From contig NZ_MWUJ01000005.1 of the NCBI RefSeq assembly GCF_002210225.1, positions 1 to 64,000 of the forward strand: 64,000 nucleotides of DNA, given 5' to 3'. This DNA is from Geofilum rhodophaeum (GTDB lineage Bacteria; Bacteroidota; Bacteroidia; Bacteroidales; Marinilabiliaceae). Shown here piece by piece: positions 45,203 through 53,875 of this stretch (position 1 is the first letter of the stretch; every line of letters starts with the position of its first letter). The notes below the pieces were generated by a model that saw nothing but the letters and a program-made list of their open reading frames with translations, ran no database searches and had not been told where the DNA came from. Position numbers and translations under genes: made by a program.

Positions 45203-46507
45203 TTATTTTCCGCTTACAAAGTGATAGTGCGATCCGAAGCGCTCGAAAGCCGCCTTGTCCAGCATCTCGCGGTGATCGGGGTGGGCCACTGAAATGATGG
45301 CGCGCGCACGGTCCTGCAGCGTCTTTCCATACAAATTGATGGCGCCGTACTCGGTGACCAGCCAGTGCATGTTCGAACGGGTAGTTACTACTCCGGCCCC
45401 TTCCATAAGGGTGGGTGATATCTTGGAAACGCCCTTTGAGGTGATGGAAGGCATGGCGATGATGGGCTTTCCGCCTTCGGAGTGACCGGCACCACGGATA
45501 AAGTCGATTTGGCCCCCTACGCCCGAGTAATGGGTGGTGCCAATGGAGTCGGCACAAACCTGGCCGGTTATGTCAACCGAAAGGGCCGAGTTGATGGCGG
45601 TCACCTTGTGGTTTTTACGAATCACCTGAATGCCGTTGGTGTGCCCCACATCCATCATGGCTACTTCGGGGTTGTCGTCAATGAAATCGTACAAGGCCTG
45701 AGAGCCCATCAAAAACGAGGCCACCATTTTGCCTTTATCGATCTGCTTTCTTTTTCCGTTGACTACGCCTTTTTCTACCAGGGGAAGAATGCCGTCCGAA
45801 AACATTTCGGTGTGTACACCCAGGTCCTTGTGGTTGCCCAATTCGGCCAATACGGCATTGGGAATACCACCAATACCCATTTGCAAACAGGCGCCGTCTT
45901 CTACCAGGGCGGCAACATTGCGACCGATGGCTCTTTCGGTTTCGGAAAGGGGTGCGTTATTGTGGATGTAAAGCTGCTCGTCGTGCTCTACAAAATAATC
46001 AATCTCTTTGATGCTGATCATGGCATCGCCCCAGGCACGGGGTACAAATTTGTTCACCTGGGCAATAACAACATCGGCAGTTTCAATAGCGGCCAGGGTA
46101 GCATCTACCGAGGTGCCCAGCGATACATAGCCGTGCTTGTCGGGCGGAGAAACCTGAACCATCGCGATGTTTACCTTCAGGTAGCCCTGACGAATCAGCT
46201 TCTGGGTTTCGCTCAAGAAAACAGGAATGTAATCGGCATAGCCTGCCTGCGTGGCTTTGCGCACGTTGCCGCCTACGAAAAAGGATTCCAGTTGAAAAAT
46301 GCCTTCAAATTCGGCCTCTGCATAGGGGGCAGGACCTTCGGTGTGAATGTGCTGGATGCGAACATTTTCAAACTCTTTGTTGCGACCTCTTTCTACCATC
46401 GCTCTGATCAAGGCATGAGGGGTCACCGCCACACTACTCAGGTGGATGCGGTCGCCCGACTTGATCACCTTCACCGCCTCTTCGGCTGTAACTGTTTTGT
46501 AAGCCAT
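45203..46507 (-). CDS. Acetyl-CoA hydrolase/CoA-transferase family protein (4-hydroxybutyrate or butyryl-CoA type)
   Basis: This 434-residue cytoplasmic enzyme of CoA-transferase family I has the catalytic glutamate in VHTEMFSDG (Glu234), the oxyanion region GIGGIPNAV and the C-terminal SGVGGQIDFIRGA. It moves CoA between acetate and short acids such as 4-hydroxybutyrate, butyrate or propionate in fermentation. Length fits the 4-hydroxybutyrate/butyryl group, but the acceptor cannot be read from sequence. It stands alone. A possible -7 box (TAATTTTG, minus strand, 46575-46568) lies about 60 bases upstream. Confidence 0.85.
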   Translation of the reverse strand: MAYKTVTAEEAVKVIKSGDRIHLSSVAVTPHALIRAMVERGRNKEFENVRIQHIHTEGPAPYAEAEFEGIFQLESFFVGGNVRKATQAGYADYIPVFLSETQKLIRQGYLKVNIAMVQVSPPDKHGYVSLGTSVDATLAAIETADVVIAQVNKFVPRAWGDAMISIKEIDYFVEHDEQLYIHNNAPLSETERAIGRNVAALVEDGACLQMGIGGIPNAVLAELGNHKDLGVHTEMFSDGILPLVEKGVVNGKRKQIDKGKMVASFLMGSQALYDFIDDNPEVAMMDVGHTNGIQVIRKNHKVTAINSALSVDITGQVCADSIGTTHYSGVGGQIDFIRGAGHSEGGKPIIAMPSITSKGVSKISPTLMEGAGVVTTRSNMHWLVTEYGAINLYGKTLQDRARAIISVAHPDHREMLDKAAFERFGSHYHFVSGK

Positions 46508-46711
46508 TTTTTGCTAGTTTTATGAGATATTATGGTTGTTAAAAGAATACCTGTTTTTAAGACGCTGCAAAATTAGTGTTTTAAATGGTATTTTTATCCC
46601 CTGAAAATGTGTTGCATAATAGCTTTTTGAACCATTTTGTCGCTTTGTTCGGAACCGGGATGAAGGATGCGTTGTTTTTAGATATACATTAAATAAAAGG
46701 AGGGCTTGTAT

Positions 46712-47359
46712 ATGGCTACTAAAGATTTGGCAGGATTGCGTAAGGAGTTTACCCGGGGAGGTTTGGCTCCGGAAAATTTGGCCGCCGATCCCCGGCAGCA
46801 ATTGCAGTTATGGTTAGATGAGGCCATCGCTGTAGAGCATCCTGAACCCAATGCCATGACTCTGGCAACGGCCGGTGCCGACGGACATCCCCACGCCCGG
46901 GTGGTATTGTTGAAGGGATTGGAGGAGGGCGGCTTGGTTTTTTATACCAATTACCAGAGTGCCAAGGGGCAGGAAATGGCGGAAAATCCCTGGGTCAGTG
47001 TCCTGTTTTTTTGGCCCCTGCTGGAGCGCCAGATCCGGGTAGGGGGAAAGGTGCAGCAGTTGTCTCCGGAGCTTTCTGATGCATATTTTGCTTCACGACC
47101 CCGTGCCAGTCAGTTGGGGGCCTGGGCCTCGCCACAGAGCGAGGAGGTGAGCGCTTATGAGGTGCTGGAGCAGCGTTTCAGGGAAGTGGAGGAACGTTTT
47201 AAGGGACGCCCGGTGCCGCGTCCACCCCACTGGGGCGGTTACCTTTTAGTGCCCGACTGGTATGAGTTTTGGCAGGGGCGCCCCGGTCGTCTGCACCAGC
47301 GTTACCGTTACGTACCGTCGGCGCCTTCAGGCTGGCGGCTTGCTGTGCTGGCACCCTGA
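46712..47359 (+). CDS. pdxH: Pyridoxamine 5'-phosphate oxidase
   Basis: This 215-residue FMN enzyme oxidises pyridoxamine- or pyridoxine-phosphate to PLP. Seen are NAMTLATAGADGHPHARVVLLKG (split over the FMN-binding strand), YFASRPRASQLGAWASPQSE, RPPHWGGYLLVP and WQGRPGRLHQR, the full family signature. The start is ATG 46712, preceded by a good AAAGGAGG ribosome-binding site. Its stop abuts the stop of gldA with no gap. Confidence 0.95.
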   Translation: MATKDLAGLRKEFTRGGLAPENLAADPRQQLQLWLDEAIAVEHPEPNAMTLATAGADGHPHARVVLLKGLEEGGLVFYTNYQSAKGQEMAENPWVSVLFFWPLLERQIRVGGKVQQLSPELSDAYFASRPRASQLGAWASPQSEEVSAYEVLEQRFREVEERFKGRPVPRPPHWGGYLLVPDWYEFWQGRPGRLHQRYRYVPSAPSGWRLAVLAP

Positions 47360-48268
47360 TTAATGCGCCGTCAGTTGCCGGAATATGTTCTCGAGGGAGG
47401 GTTGGTGTTGCCGCATTTCCAGTATTACCAGGTCGTTTTGTACCGCAAAACGAAATACTTCAGGGCGCAAGTCCTTGTCGCCCTCGGTGCCGAGGAGCCA
47501 CTTGCCGTTTTCGTGGCGCAGTTGCACAATGCCGGGCAAGGCCTGCAAGCGTTCCTTATCTGGTTCGCGGTCGAACAGTACTTCTATCCATATTTGCTGT
47601 TGTCCGGTGGTGTTGTCCAGTGCATTGGCCCGCTCATCGGCCACTATGCGCCCCTGGTCAATAATGATGACCCGCTCGCACAGCGCCGTTACCTCCTGCA
47701 TGATGTGGGTAGACAGCAAAACCGTTTTAGACTGGCCCAAATCTCCAATTAGTTTCCGAACTCCGCTGATCTGGTTGGGGTCCAGGCCCGAGGTCGGCTC
47801 GTCCAGAATCAGCACCTCCGGGTCGGGCAACAAAGCCTGGGCCAGTCCCACCCTCTGACGGTAGCCTTTCGAGAGGGCAGCCGCTTTTTTATGCTGTTCG
47901 GGACCCAGTCCCGTCATTTCCATAACCTCTGCCACCCGTTTGGCTGCCTGTTCGATTTGGTACACCTTCGCCACAAAGTGCAGGTACTCGGCAATGTACA
48001 TATCCAGGTACAGGGGGTTGTGCTCGGGTAGGTAGCCCACCTTTCGCCGTAAGGCCAGTGCGTTTTCGCGCACCGGGTAGCCACAAACCTTTACTTCGCC
48101 TTCGGAGGGCGGCAGGTAGCCGGTCAGGATTTTCATCATGGTAGATTTTCCGGCTCCGTTGGGGCCAAGAAAGCCGACGATTTGACCGGAGGAGATTTCG
48201 AAAGATACTTTGTCGAGGGCCTTTTGGCGACCGTAATTTTTGCTGATTTGCGAAACGGAAATGGACAT
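47360..48268 (-). CDS. gldA: GldA-type ABC transporter ATP-binding protein
   Basis: This 302-residue ATPase has Walker A GPNGAGKS (35-42), a signature loop reading LSKGYRQRVGLAQAL instead of LSGGQ, and Walker B LILDEPTSGLDP. The SKGY form and the C-terminal HQPSLENIFRQLT are typical of GldA, the ATPase of the gliding-associated GldAFG transporter of Bacteroidota. GldF and GldG permease genes are not adjacent, so the partner is elsewhere or the protein serves another ABC2 permease. Confidence 0.85.
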   Translation of the reverse strand: MSISVSQISKNYGRQKALDKVSFEISSGQIVGFLGPNGAGKSTMMKILTGYLPPSEGEVKVCGYPVRENALALRRKVGYLPEHNPLYLDMYIAEYLHFVAKVYQIEQAAKRVAEVMEMTGLGPEQHKKAAALSKGYRQRVGLAQALLPDPEVLILDEPTSGLDPNQISGVRKLIGDLGQSKTVLLSTHIMQEVTALCERVIIIDQGRIVADERANALDNTTGQQQIWIEVLFDREPDKERLQALPGIVQLRHENGKWLLGTEGDKDLRPEVFRFAVQNDLVILEMRQHQPSLENIFRQLTAH

Positions 48269-48350
48269 AGACCAAACAATTTTGCCTTAAAGTTATGAAT
48301 TTTCGGTTTAGAGGGGATAATTTAGCAGCTTCTAAACGAATTGTTGCCTT

Positions 48351-50237
48351 ATGAAAAAAGTGGCCGATCTTCCTTTTTACTGTGCTTCCTTGTTTGACTA
48401 CCAGCGCCGAAGTACCCGTGAAGTGCGGGTGGGAGAAGTTGGGATAGGGGGAAGCAACCCTTTGCGTTTGCAATCGATGACCACCACTTCGTCGATGGAC
48501 ACCGCGGCAACGGCTGCCCAATGCCTGCGCATTGTGCAGGCAGGGGGTGAACTGGTGCGCATTACTACGCAGGGGCGACGCGAAGCCATTAATTTGGAAG
48601 CCATTAAGTCGGAGCTGAAGCAAAAAGGCCAGGATTTCCCCCTGGTGGCCGATGTCCATTTTAATCCCAATGCCGCGCTGTTGGCGGCCGAAAGAGTGGA
48701 AAAGGTGCGCATCAATCCCGGCAATTTTGCCGATGGGGCCAAGAAATTTCGTGAAGTGGCCTACGATGCGGAGAGCTATGCGGCCGATTTGGCCGAAATA
48801 GAGGACAAGCTGGTGCCCTTGCTGGATTTGTGCAAAAAGCACGGAACGGCCTTGCGCATAGGCGCCAATCACGGCAGCTTGTCCGACCGCATCATGTCGC
48901 GCTACGGCGATACCCCTGAGGGCATGGTGGCTTCGTGTATGGAATTCCTGCGCTTGTGTCGGAAGTATGATTTTCATGAAATTGTGCTCAGCATCAAATC
49001 GAGCAATACCCGGGTAATGGTACACACGGTGCGCTTGCTGGTCGCAAGCATGCAGGCCGAGGGGATGGCCTATCCGCTGCATTTGGGAGTGACCGAGGCC
49101 GGCAGCGGTGAAGACGGCCGCATTAAATCGGCCGTTGGCATAGGGGCTTTGTTGGCCGATGGATTGGGCGACACCATTCGGGTGTCCCTGACCGAAGATC
49201 CGGAAGCGGAGGTGCCTGTAGCGGCCTTGTTGCGCGATTATGTAAGTGGTCGGGCGGGGCATGCACCCATTAAGCCGGTGGTCGATTTTTCTTACAGTCC
49301 CTATGCCTACCAACAAAGGCAGAGTCACCCCATAGGTCTTTTTGGGGGTGGACAAACGGCGGGGGTGGTGCCCGACCTGAGGGGCTGTGGGGCACTGATG
49401 TCGGGTTTGTTGCGACCCGAAGCGGTGATTGTGGATGCTGTCGACAGCAACTTGCCCGAGGATTGGTCCGGCGTTCAACGATGGGTGCCTGTTGCGGGCA
49501 ACGAAGGCTTTGTGCCCACTCAGGCAGTATGGCCTTTGCTGGATGTGAAAACGTATCTCGCCGACCGGGTGGCCAGTGGTCCCAAGGTGCTTGAAATAAG
49601 CTATGTGGACCTGCAGCCAGAGCTGTTGGGCCGTTTAAAGACCGATAAGGATGTGGTATTGTTGCTGAAAACCGGGCACCAAAATGGCACTGCTGAACAG
49701 CGCGCTTGTTTTTTCGCCTTGGATAAGGCCGGCTTAAGTCATCCGGTAGTGCTTCATCGCAGTTACACGGATGCGGTGGCTGGCGAATTTCAGTTAAAGG
49801 CTGCGGCCGATACCGGACTGTTGTTGCTCGATGGATACGGCGATGGGCTGTCGCTGTCGGCCCCAGCCGTTCCGCCCAAAGTGCTGCTCGATACCCATTT
49901 TGGTGTTTTGCAGGCCGCCCGTGTTCGATTTTCTAAAACGGAGTTTATTTCCTGTCCCGGTTGCGGGCGAACGCTTTTCGATCTGCAGGAAACCACCCGT
50001 AAGGTACAGGCCCGTACCGGGCACCTTAAAGATTTAAAAATAGCCATTATGGGCTGTATTGTAAACGGGATCGGGGAAATGGCCGATGCAGATTACGGCT
50101 ATGTGGGTGCCGGTCCCGGCAAGGTTTCGCTTTTTAAAAATCGCGAACTGGTGGTGAAAACACTCCCTGAAGCCGAAGCGGTAGAGCGACTGGTGGAGCT
50201 GATTAAGGAAAGTGGCGATTGGCTGGAGCCAAAGTAG
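48351..50237 (+). CDS. ispG: 4-hydroxy-3-methylbut-2-enyl-diphosphate synthase, large form
   Basis: This 628-residue iron-sulfur enzyme makes HMBPP from MEcPP in the methylerythritol phosphate isoprenoid pathway. The N-terminal TIM barrel starts VRVGEVGIGGSNPLRLQSM; the C-terminal cluster domain has SCPGCGRTLFDLQ and MGCIVNGIGEMADADYGYVG with the [4Fe-4S] cysteines. An insert of about 230 residues sits between them. This large architecture is shared by Bacteroidota, chlamydiae and plants, so the length is normal here. It ends with TAG. Confidence 0.95.
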   Translation: MKKVADLPFYCASLFDYQRRSTREVRVGEVGIGGSNPLRLQSMTTTSSMDTAATAAQCLRIVQAGGELVRITTQGRREAINLEAIKSELKQKGQDFPLVADVHFNPNAALLAAERVEKVRINPGNFADGAKKFREVAYDAESYAADLAEIEDKLVPLLDLCKKHGTALRIGANHGSLSDRIMSRYGDTPEGMVASCMEFLRLCRKYDFHEIVLSIKSSNTRVMVHTVRLLVASMQAEGMAYPLHLGVTEAGSGEDGRIKSAVGIGALLADGLGDTIRVSLTEDPEAEVPVAALLRDYVSGRAGHAPIKPVVDFSYSPYAYQQRQSHPIGLFGGGQTAGVVPDLRGCGALMSGLLRPEAVIVDAVDSNLPEDWSGVQRWVPVAGNEGFVPTQAVWPLLDVKTYLADRVASGPKVLEISYVDLQPELLGRLKTDKDVVLLLKTGHQNGTAEQRACFFALDKAGLSHPVVLHRSYTDAVAGEFQLKAAADTGLLLLDGYGDGLSLSAPAVPPKVLLDTHFGVLQAARVRFSKTEFISCPGCGRTLFDLQETTRKVQARTGHLKDLKIAIMGCIVNGIGEMADADYGYVGAGPGKVSLFKNRELVVKTLPEAEAVERLVELIKESGDWLEPK

Positions 50238-50406
50238 TTTTTTAGGGCCTTGCAGGATGCTGATTTTCAGTGTTGGTCAAATATCCTGCTACAATCATGG
50301 AAAGTAATTTATTTTTTTTGTTTAGGATTAAAGGTTTTTTTAAATTGCCGGGACATAAATCTGTGAAATTTTGAAATAACCCATACTAATAGTCCCCAAA
50401 CACCCC

Positions 50407-51189
50407 ATGAAACAGCTTCTTCCTATACTTGTCATGTTCTGCCTGAGTGCAACGGCTCTTTATGCCGGTCAGATTGAAATCAGGGGAACCTATCAGGGAG
50501 AGAACTTGTATGTTAAGAATCCGTTTGCCGCTGCGGGCGTTGGTTTTTGTGTGTATGAAGTCTCTGTGAATGGAATGACCACAACAGATGAGATCAACTC
50601 CGCAGCCTTTGAAATAGACCTGGCTGTTTATGGTTTTACCCTGGGCGATCCCATTCGCGTTGCCATTAATTACAAGGACGGGTGTTTGCCCCGAGTGCTT
50701 AATCCGGATGTGCTTAATGCACGCGCCTCCTTTGAAATTGTAAATCTTCGTTTCGAAGGCGACAAGGTGATGTGGACCACCAAAAACGAAGCAGGCACCC
50801 TGCCTTTTGTGGTTGAGCAGTTTCGTTGGAATAAGTGGGTGGCGGTTGGTCGGGTTGAAGGTAAGGGGCAACCCGGAGAGCATCATTATTCCGCCCCTGT
50901 ACGACTGCATGCCGGCGAAAATCGTTTTCGTCTGCGCCAAACCGATGCCCGCCGAAAGAGTAAGTATTCTGCCGAATTGCTCATCAGCAGTTCCCGGGCA
51001 CCCTTGACTTTTTCTGTTGCATCGGGAGGCAACGAAGTTGTTTTTTCCGAGGCCACCATGTACGAGCTGTACGACAGTCACGGCCGAATTGTACTAAAGG
51101 GCTTTGGCGACCGGCTTTCGATCGATGGCCTGGACAGGGGTTGGTACTATTTGAATTTTGACAATCAGATGGAGATGTTCCGCAAGTAG
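50407..51189 (+). CDS. Secreted protein with T9SS-like C-terminal domain, function unknown
   Basis: This 260-residue protein has a signal peptide (about 1-20, cut after LYA), a beta-rich body of about 190 residues, and a tail (about 212-260) reading MYELYDSHGRIVLKGFGDRL, then GLDRGWYYLNF and a terminal FRK. That tail follows the pattern of type IX secretion type-A sorting domains (Y-x-L-x-D-x-x-G-R, then L-x-x-G-x-Y). It precedes parA with 173 bases between. I do not recognise the body. Confidence 0.65.
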   Translation: MKQLLPILVMFCLSATALYAGQIEIRGTYQGENLYVKNPFAAAGVGFCVYEVSVNGMTTTDEINSAAFEIDLAVYGFTLGDPIRVAINYKDGCLPRVLNPDVLNARASFEIVNLRFEGDKVMWTTKNEAGTLPFVVEQFRWNKWVAVGRVEGKGQPGEHHYSAPVRLHAGENRFRLRQTDARRKSKYSAELLISSSRAPLTFSVASGGNEVVFSEATMYELYDSHGRIVLKGFGDRLSIDGLDRGWYYLNFDNQMEMFRK

Positions 51190-51274
51190 CAGCTGATTTG
51201 TAAAACAGCCTGGTTGTTAGGCGTTTATTTCTTTACACGCTTCGTGTTCCGATAAAATTGTCGGTCTTATTCTC

Positions 51275-51302
51275 TTTTGTTTTTAATAAAAGCTTAACTT
51301 TG
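51275..51302 (+). promoter_or_regulatory. Promoter of parA-parB and downstream genes
   Basis: TTTG (51275-51278), a 16-base spacer and TAACTTTG (51295-51302) match the Bacteroidetes promoter pattern, about 60 bases before the parA ATG. Confidence 0.5.
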
Positions 51303-51362
51303 GCTTTCGTCAGAAATTGGCTATTTTCGGTTCTGACGATAAATCAATAAACTGGAATTTCT

Positions 51363-52163
51363 ATGGCTAAAGTTATCGCGCTGGCAAATCAAAAAGGAGG
51401 AGTTGGAAAAACCACCACAGCAATCAACCTGGCAGCCAGTCTGGCAGTACTTGAGTACAACGTGCTGGTGGTCGATGCGGACCCCCAGGCCAATGCTACC
51501 TCTGGTTTGGGCTTTGACTTGAACAACATTGAGAACAGCATTTATGAATGTATTGTTGATAAGGTCCCTACCGAAAAAGCCATTCTAAAAGCAGAAATCG
51601 AACATCTGGATCTGTTGCCCTCTCATATCGATTTGGTTGGTGCGGAAATTGAGATGTTGAATATGCCGCAGCGAGAGTATGTGCTTAAGGAGGTGCTGGA
51701 TAAAGTGCGTGACCGCTACGATTTTGTATTGATTGACTGCTCCCCTTCCTTGGGCCTGATTACTGTCAACGCCCTAACTGCAGCCGATTCCGTGATTATT
51801 CCCGTTCAATGCGAGTATTTTGCTTTGGAAGGTTTGGGGAAATTGTTGAATACCATAAAGATCATCCAAAACCGGCTCAATCCCGAGTTGGAGATTGAAG
51901 GCTTTTTGCTGACCATGTACGATTCGCGTTTGCGTCTGTCCAATCAGGTGGTGGAAGAGGTACAAAGTCACTTTCAGGAAATGGTGTTTGAAACGCTCAT
52001 TACCCGTAACATCAAATTGAGTGAGGCGCCTAGTTATGGTAAGGCGGTGGTCATGTACGATGCTGCCTCCAAGGGGGCGACCAACTACCTGAATCTGGCA
52101 CGGGAGTTGCTACAAAAGAACAATATGACCAAGATGGATAAGGACAATAAGGTGATCGATTAA
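51363..52163 (+). CDS. parA: Chromosome-partitioning ATPase ParA/Soj
   Basis: This 266-residue deviant Walker ATPase has KGGVGKTTTAINLAA (11-25, with the signature lysine), the switch VLVVDADPQANAT and FVLIDCSPSLG. It binds DNA as an ATP dimer and is displaced by ParB at parS to move replicated origins apart. There are 24 bases to parB; the chromosomal type is likely given the core context. Confidence 0.96.
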   Translation: MAKVIALANQKGGVGKTTTAINLAASLAVLEYNVLVVDADPQANATSGLGFDLNNIENSIYECIVDKVPTEKAILKAEIEHLDLLPSHIDLVGAEIEMLNMPQREYVLKEVLDKVRDRYDFVLIDCSPSLGLITVNALTAADSVIIPVQCEYFALEGLGKLLNTIKIIQNRLNPELEIEGFLLTMYDSRLRLSNQVVEEVQSHFQEMVFETLITRNIKLSEAPSYGKAVVMYDAASKGATNYLNLARELLQKNNMTKMDKDNKVID

Positions 52164-52187
52164 TAAACCGCATACCGGAACGTTAAA

Positions 52188-53069
52188 ATGGCAAAGAAAA
52201 ACGCATTAGGAAGAGGACTTGGCGCACTGATTGAAAACAGCGAAGAGGTCAGACGGCCGCGGCCATCTGCCTCCATAATGGAGATAGACATTAATCAAAT
52301 AGAGGTAAATCCCTGGCAGCCCCGATCCCGCTTTGATGAGGAAAGGCTTCAGGAATTGTCTATGTCTATTCAATCGGTAGGCATTGTACAGCCTCTTACC
52401 CTGCGAAAAATCGGAGCAGATCGCTACCAGATCATTGCCGGGGAACGTCGTTTCAGGGCGTCTAAACTGGCGGGACTGACCAAAGTGCCGGCCTATGTGC
52501 GCGAAGCTGAAGACGACCTGATGCTGGAAATGGCTTTGGTGGAGAACATTCAACGTGAAGATCTCGATCCCATCGAAGTGGCCATCAGTTACCAGCGTTT
52601 GATGGAAGAGTGCAAGCTGACGCAGGAAAGCATGTCCGACCGGGTGGGTAAAAAGCGTTCGACCATTTCCAACTACCTGCGTTTGTTGAAGCTGCCGGCT
52701 GAGATTCAACTGGGACTGCGGGAGAAGCAGATTTCGATGGGGCATGCCCGTGCGCTCATCAATGTAGAAGATCCTGCCCGGCAGTTGGCTTTTTTTGCGC
52801 AGACCATTAAAGAAGATTTATCGGTGCGTAAGGTGGAGGCTTTGGTCCGGGATTTGGATAAGCCGGTTGAGCCGCAAGCACCTAAAGAGCCTGTTGGGGA
52901 GGACAATAATGAAGCCTACAGCGCTTTGCGACATCAGCTCTCCTCCTTTTTTAAGACCAATATTCAATTTTCCCGTGATCCCAAAGGAAAGGGAAAGATT
53001 GTGATTCCTTTTCGTTCGGACGAGGAGCTGGAGCAGATTGTCGCTATTCTCGACAAGGTTAAATCCTAA
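52188..53069 (+). CDS. parB: Chromosome-partitioning protein ParB/Spo0J
   Basis: This 293-residue protein has an N-terminal ALGRGLGALI motif, the CTP-binding ParB/Srx domain (NPWQPRSRFDEERLQELSMS, then IIAGERRFRASKLAG, and the NIQREDL stretch), a helix-turn-helix (TQESMSDRVGKKRSTISNYL) and a C-terminal dimerisation segment. It binds parS and slides as a clamp. No parS sequence was found by eye in this window. Confidence 0.96.
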   Translation: MAKKNALGRGLGALIENSEEVRRPRPSASIMEIDINQIEVNPWQPRSRFDEERLQELSMSIQSVGIVQPLTLRKIGADRYQIIAGERRFRASKLAGLTKVPAYVREAEDDLMLEMALVENIQREDLDPIEVAISYQRLMEECKLTQESMSDRVGKKRSTISNYLRLLKLPAEIQLGLREKQISMGHARALINVEDPARQLAFFAQTIKEDLSVRKVEALVRDLDKPVEPQAPKEPVGEDNNEAYSALRHQLSSFFKTNIQFSRDPKGKGKIVIPFRSDEELEQIVAILDKVKS

Positions 53070-53085
53070 AATACTGCCGTTGCCT

Positions 53086-53865
53086 GTGCGTTACTACCTG
53101 AAAAGTATCTGTTTGGCTGGTCTGCTGCTTTTTGGCTCGGGCCTGGGCTTTGTGGAGCTCCGGTCGGCTGAAGCCTATATGTCGTGGCCTGGGGATTTTC
53201 TGGTGGCCAGGATCGACAGCCTGGTACAGCTGGTTGAGCCAGCCGACAGTCTGGTACAGCTGGCTGAACCAGCCGACAGTCTGGTACAGTTGGCAGAGCC
53301 AGTCGACAGCCTGGTTCTTGATTCGGTACCTGAAGCGCTTGAAGTGGAGCTATTGGAAGATGAGTACGTACATTCGCCGCACAAAGCCACGGTGTATGCG
53401 GCGGTTTTTCCGGGGGCGGGCCAAATCTACAACAAAAAATACTGGAAGCTGCCCATCTTGTATGGCGGTATAGGCGGCTTGATATATGCCATCAGTTTTA
53501 ATTCGAATTACTACAACAAATACCGTTCGGCTTACCGTGATTTTCTGATTCGGGATCCGGGCAACACCAGTTACGAGGAGTTTATTCCCCCTCAGCTGAG
53601 CCTTGACGATGTGCATGGACAACATGCCGAATGGTTTCAGCGTTCCTTACAGAACAAAAGACGTTATTACAAACGTTCCCGCGATTTGAGCTACATTGTT
53701 ATGGTCGGCCTCTATGTTATCAGTATTATTGATGCCAGTGTGGATGCCCATTTTTACGACTTTGACATCTCGGACGACTTGTCCTTCAGGGTGGAGCCGG
53801 CCATGTTGTCGCCCTTTGATGAGCGGGGTTCGGCCTTGGGTTTGCAGATGCGAATACAGTTTTAA
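53086..53865 (+). CDS. DUF5683 domain protein with short in-frame tandem repeat
   Basis: This protein of about 259 residues has an N-terminal signal or anchor (LKSICLAGLLLFGSGLGF), a repeat of the decapeptide DSLVQL[V/A]EPA, then the DUF5683 region with SPHKATVYAAVFPGAGQIYN, two hydrophobic segments and a charged loop. Its place after parAB and before a LysM transglycosylase is common in Bacteroidota. Start is probably GTG 53086 (or TTG 53080); the open frame to 53038 overlaps parB. Function unknown, envelope location likely. Confidence 0.75.
   Translation: MRYYLKSICLAGLLLFGSGLGFVELRSAEAYMSWPGDFLVARIDSLVQLVEPADSLVQLAEPADSLVQLAEPVDSLVLDSVPEALEVELLEDEYVHSPHKATVYAAVFPGAGQIYNKKYWKLPILYGGIGGLIYAISFNSNYYNKYRSAYRDFLIRDPGNTSYEEFIPPQLSLDDVHGQHAEWFQRSLQNKRRYYKRSRDLSYIVMVGLYVISIIDASVDAHFYDFDISDDLSFRVEPAMLSPFDERGSALGLQMRIQF
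53215..53316 (+). repeat. Tandem 30-bp repeat, three copies plus part
   Basis: Units start at 53215, 53245 and 53275 (GACAGCCTGGTACAGCTGG type), with a partial fourth at 53305. They keep frame and encode DSLVQL[V/A]EPA. Units differ at a few bases only, suggesting recent slippage. Confidence 0.85.
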
Positions 53866-53875
53866 GAGAAATGGT

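Noticed and set aside
47889-49478. A 529-codon minus-strand frame across gldA and ispG
   Set aside because: It covers parts of two well-supported genes in another frame or on the other strand and shows no recognisable motif.
51189-53100. parS sites near parAB
   Set aside because: No sequence close to TGTTNCACGTGAAACA was found by eye; CACGTG occurrences elsewhere lack the flanking arms.
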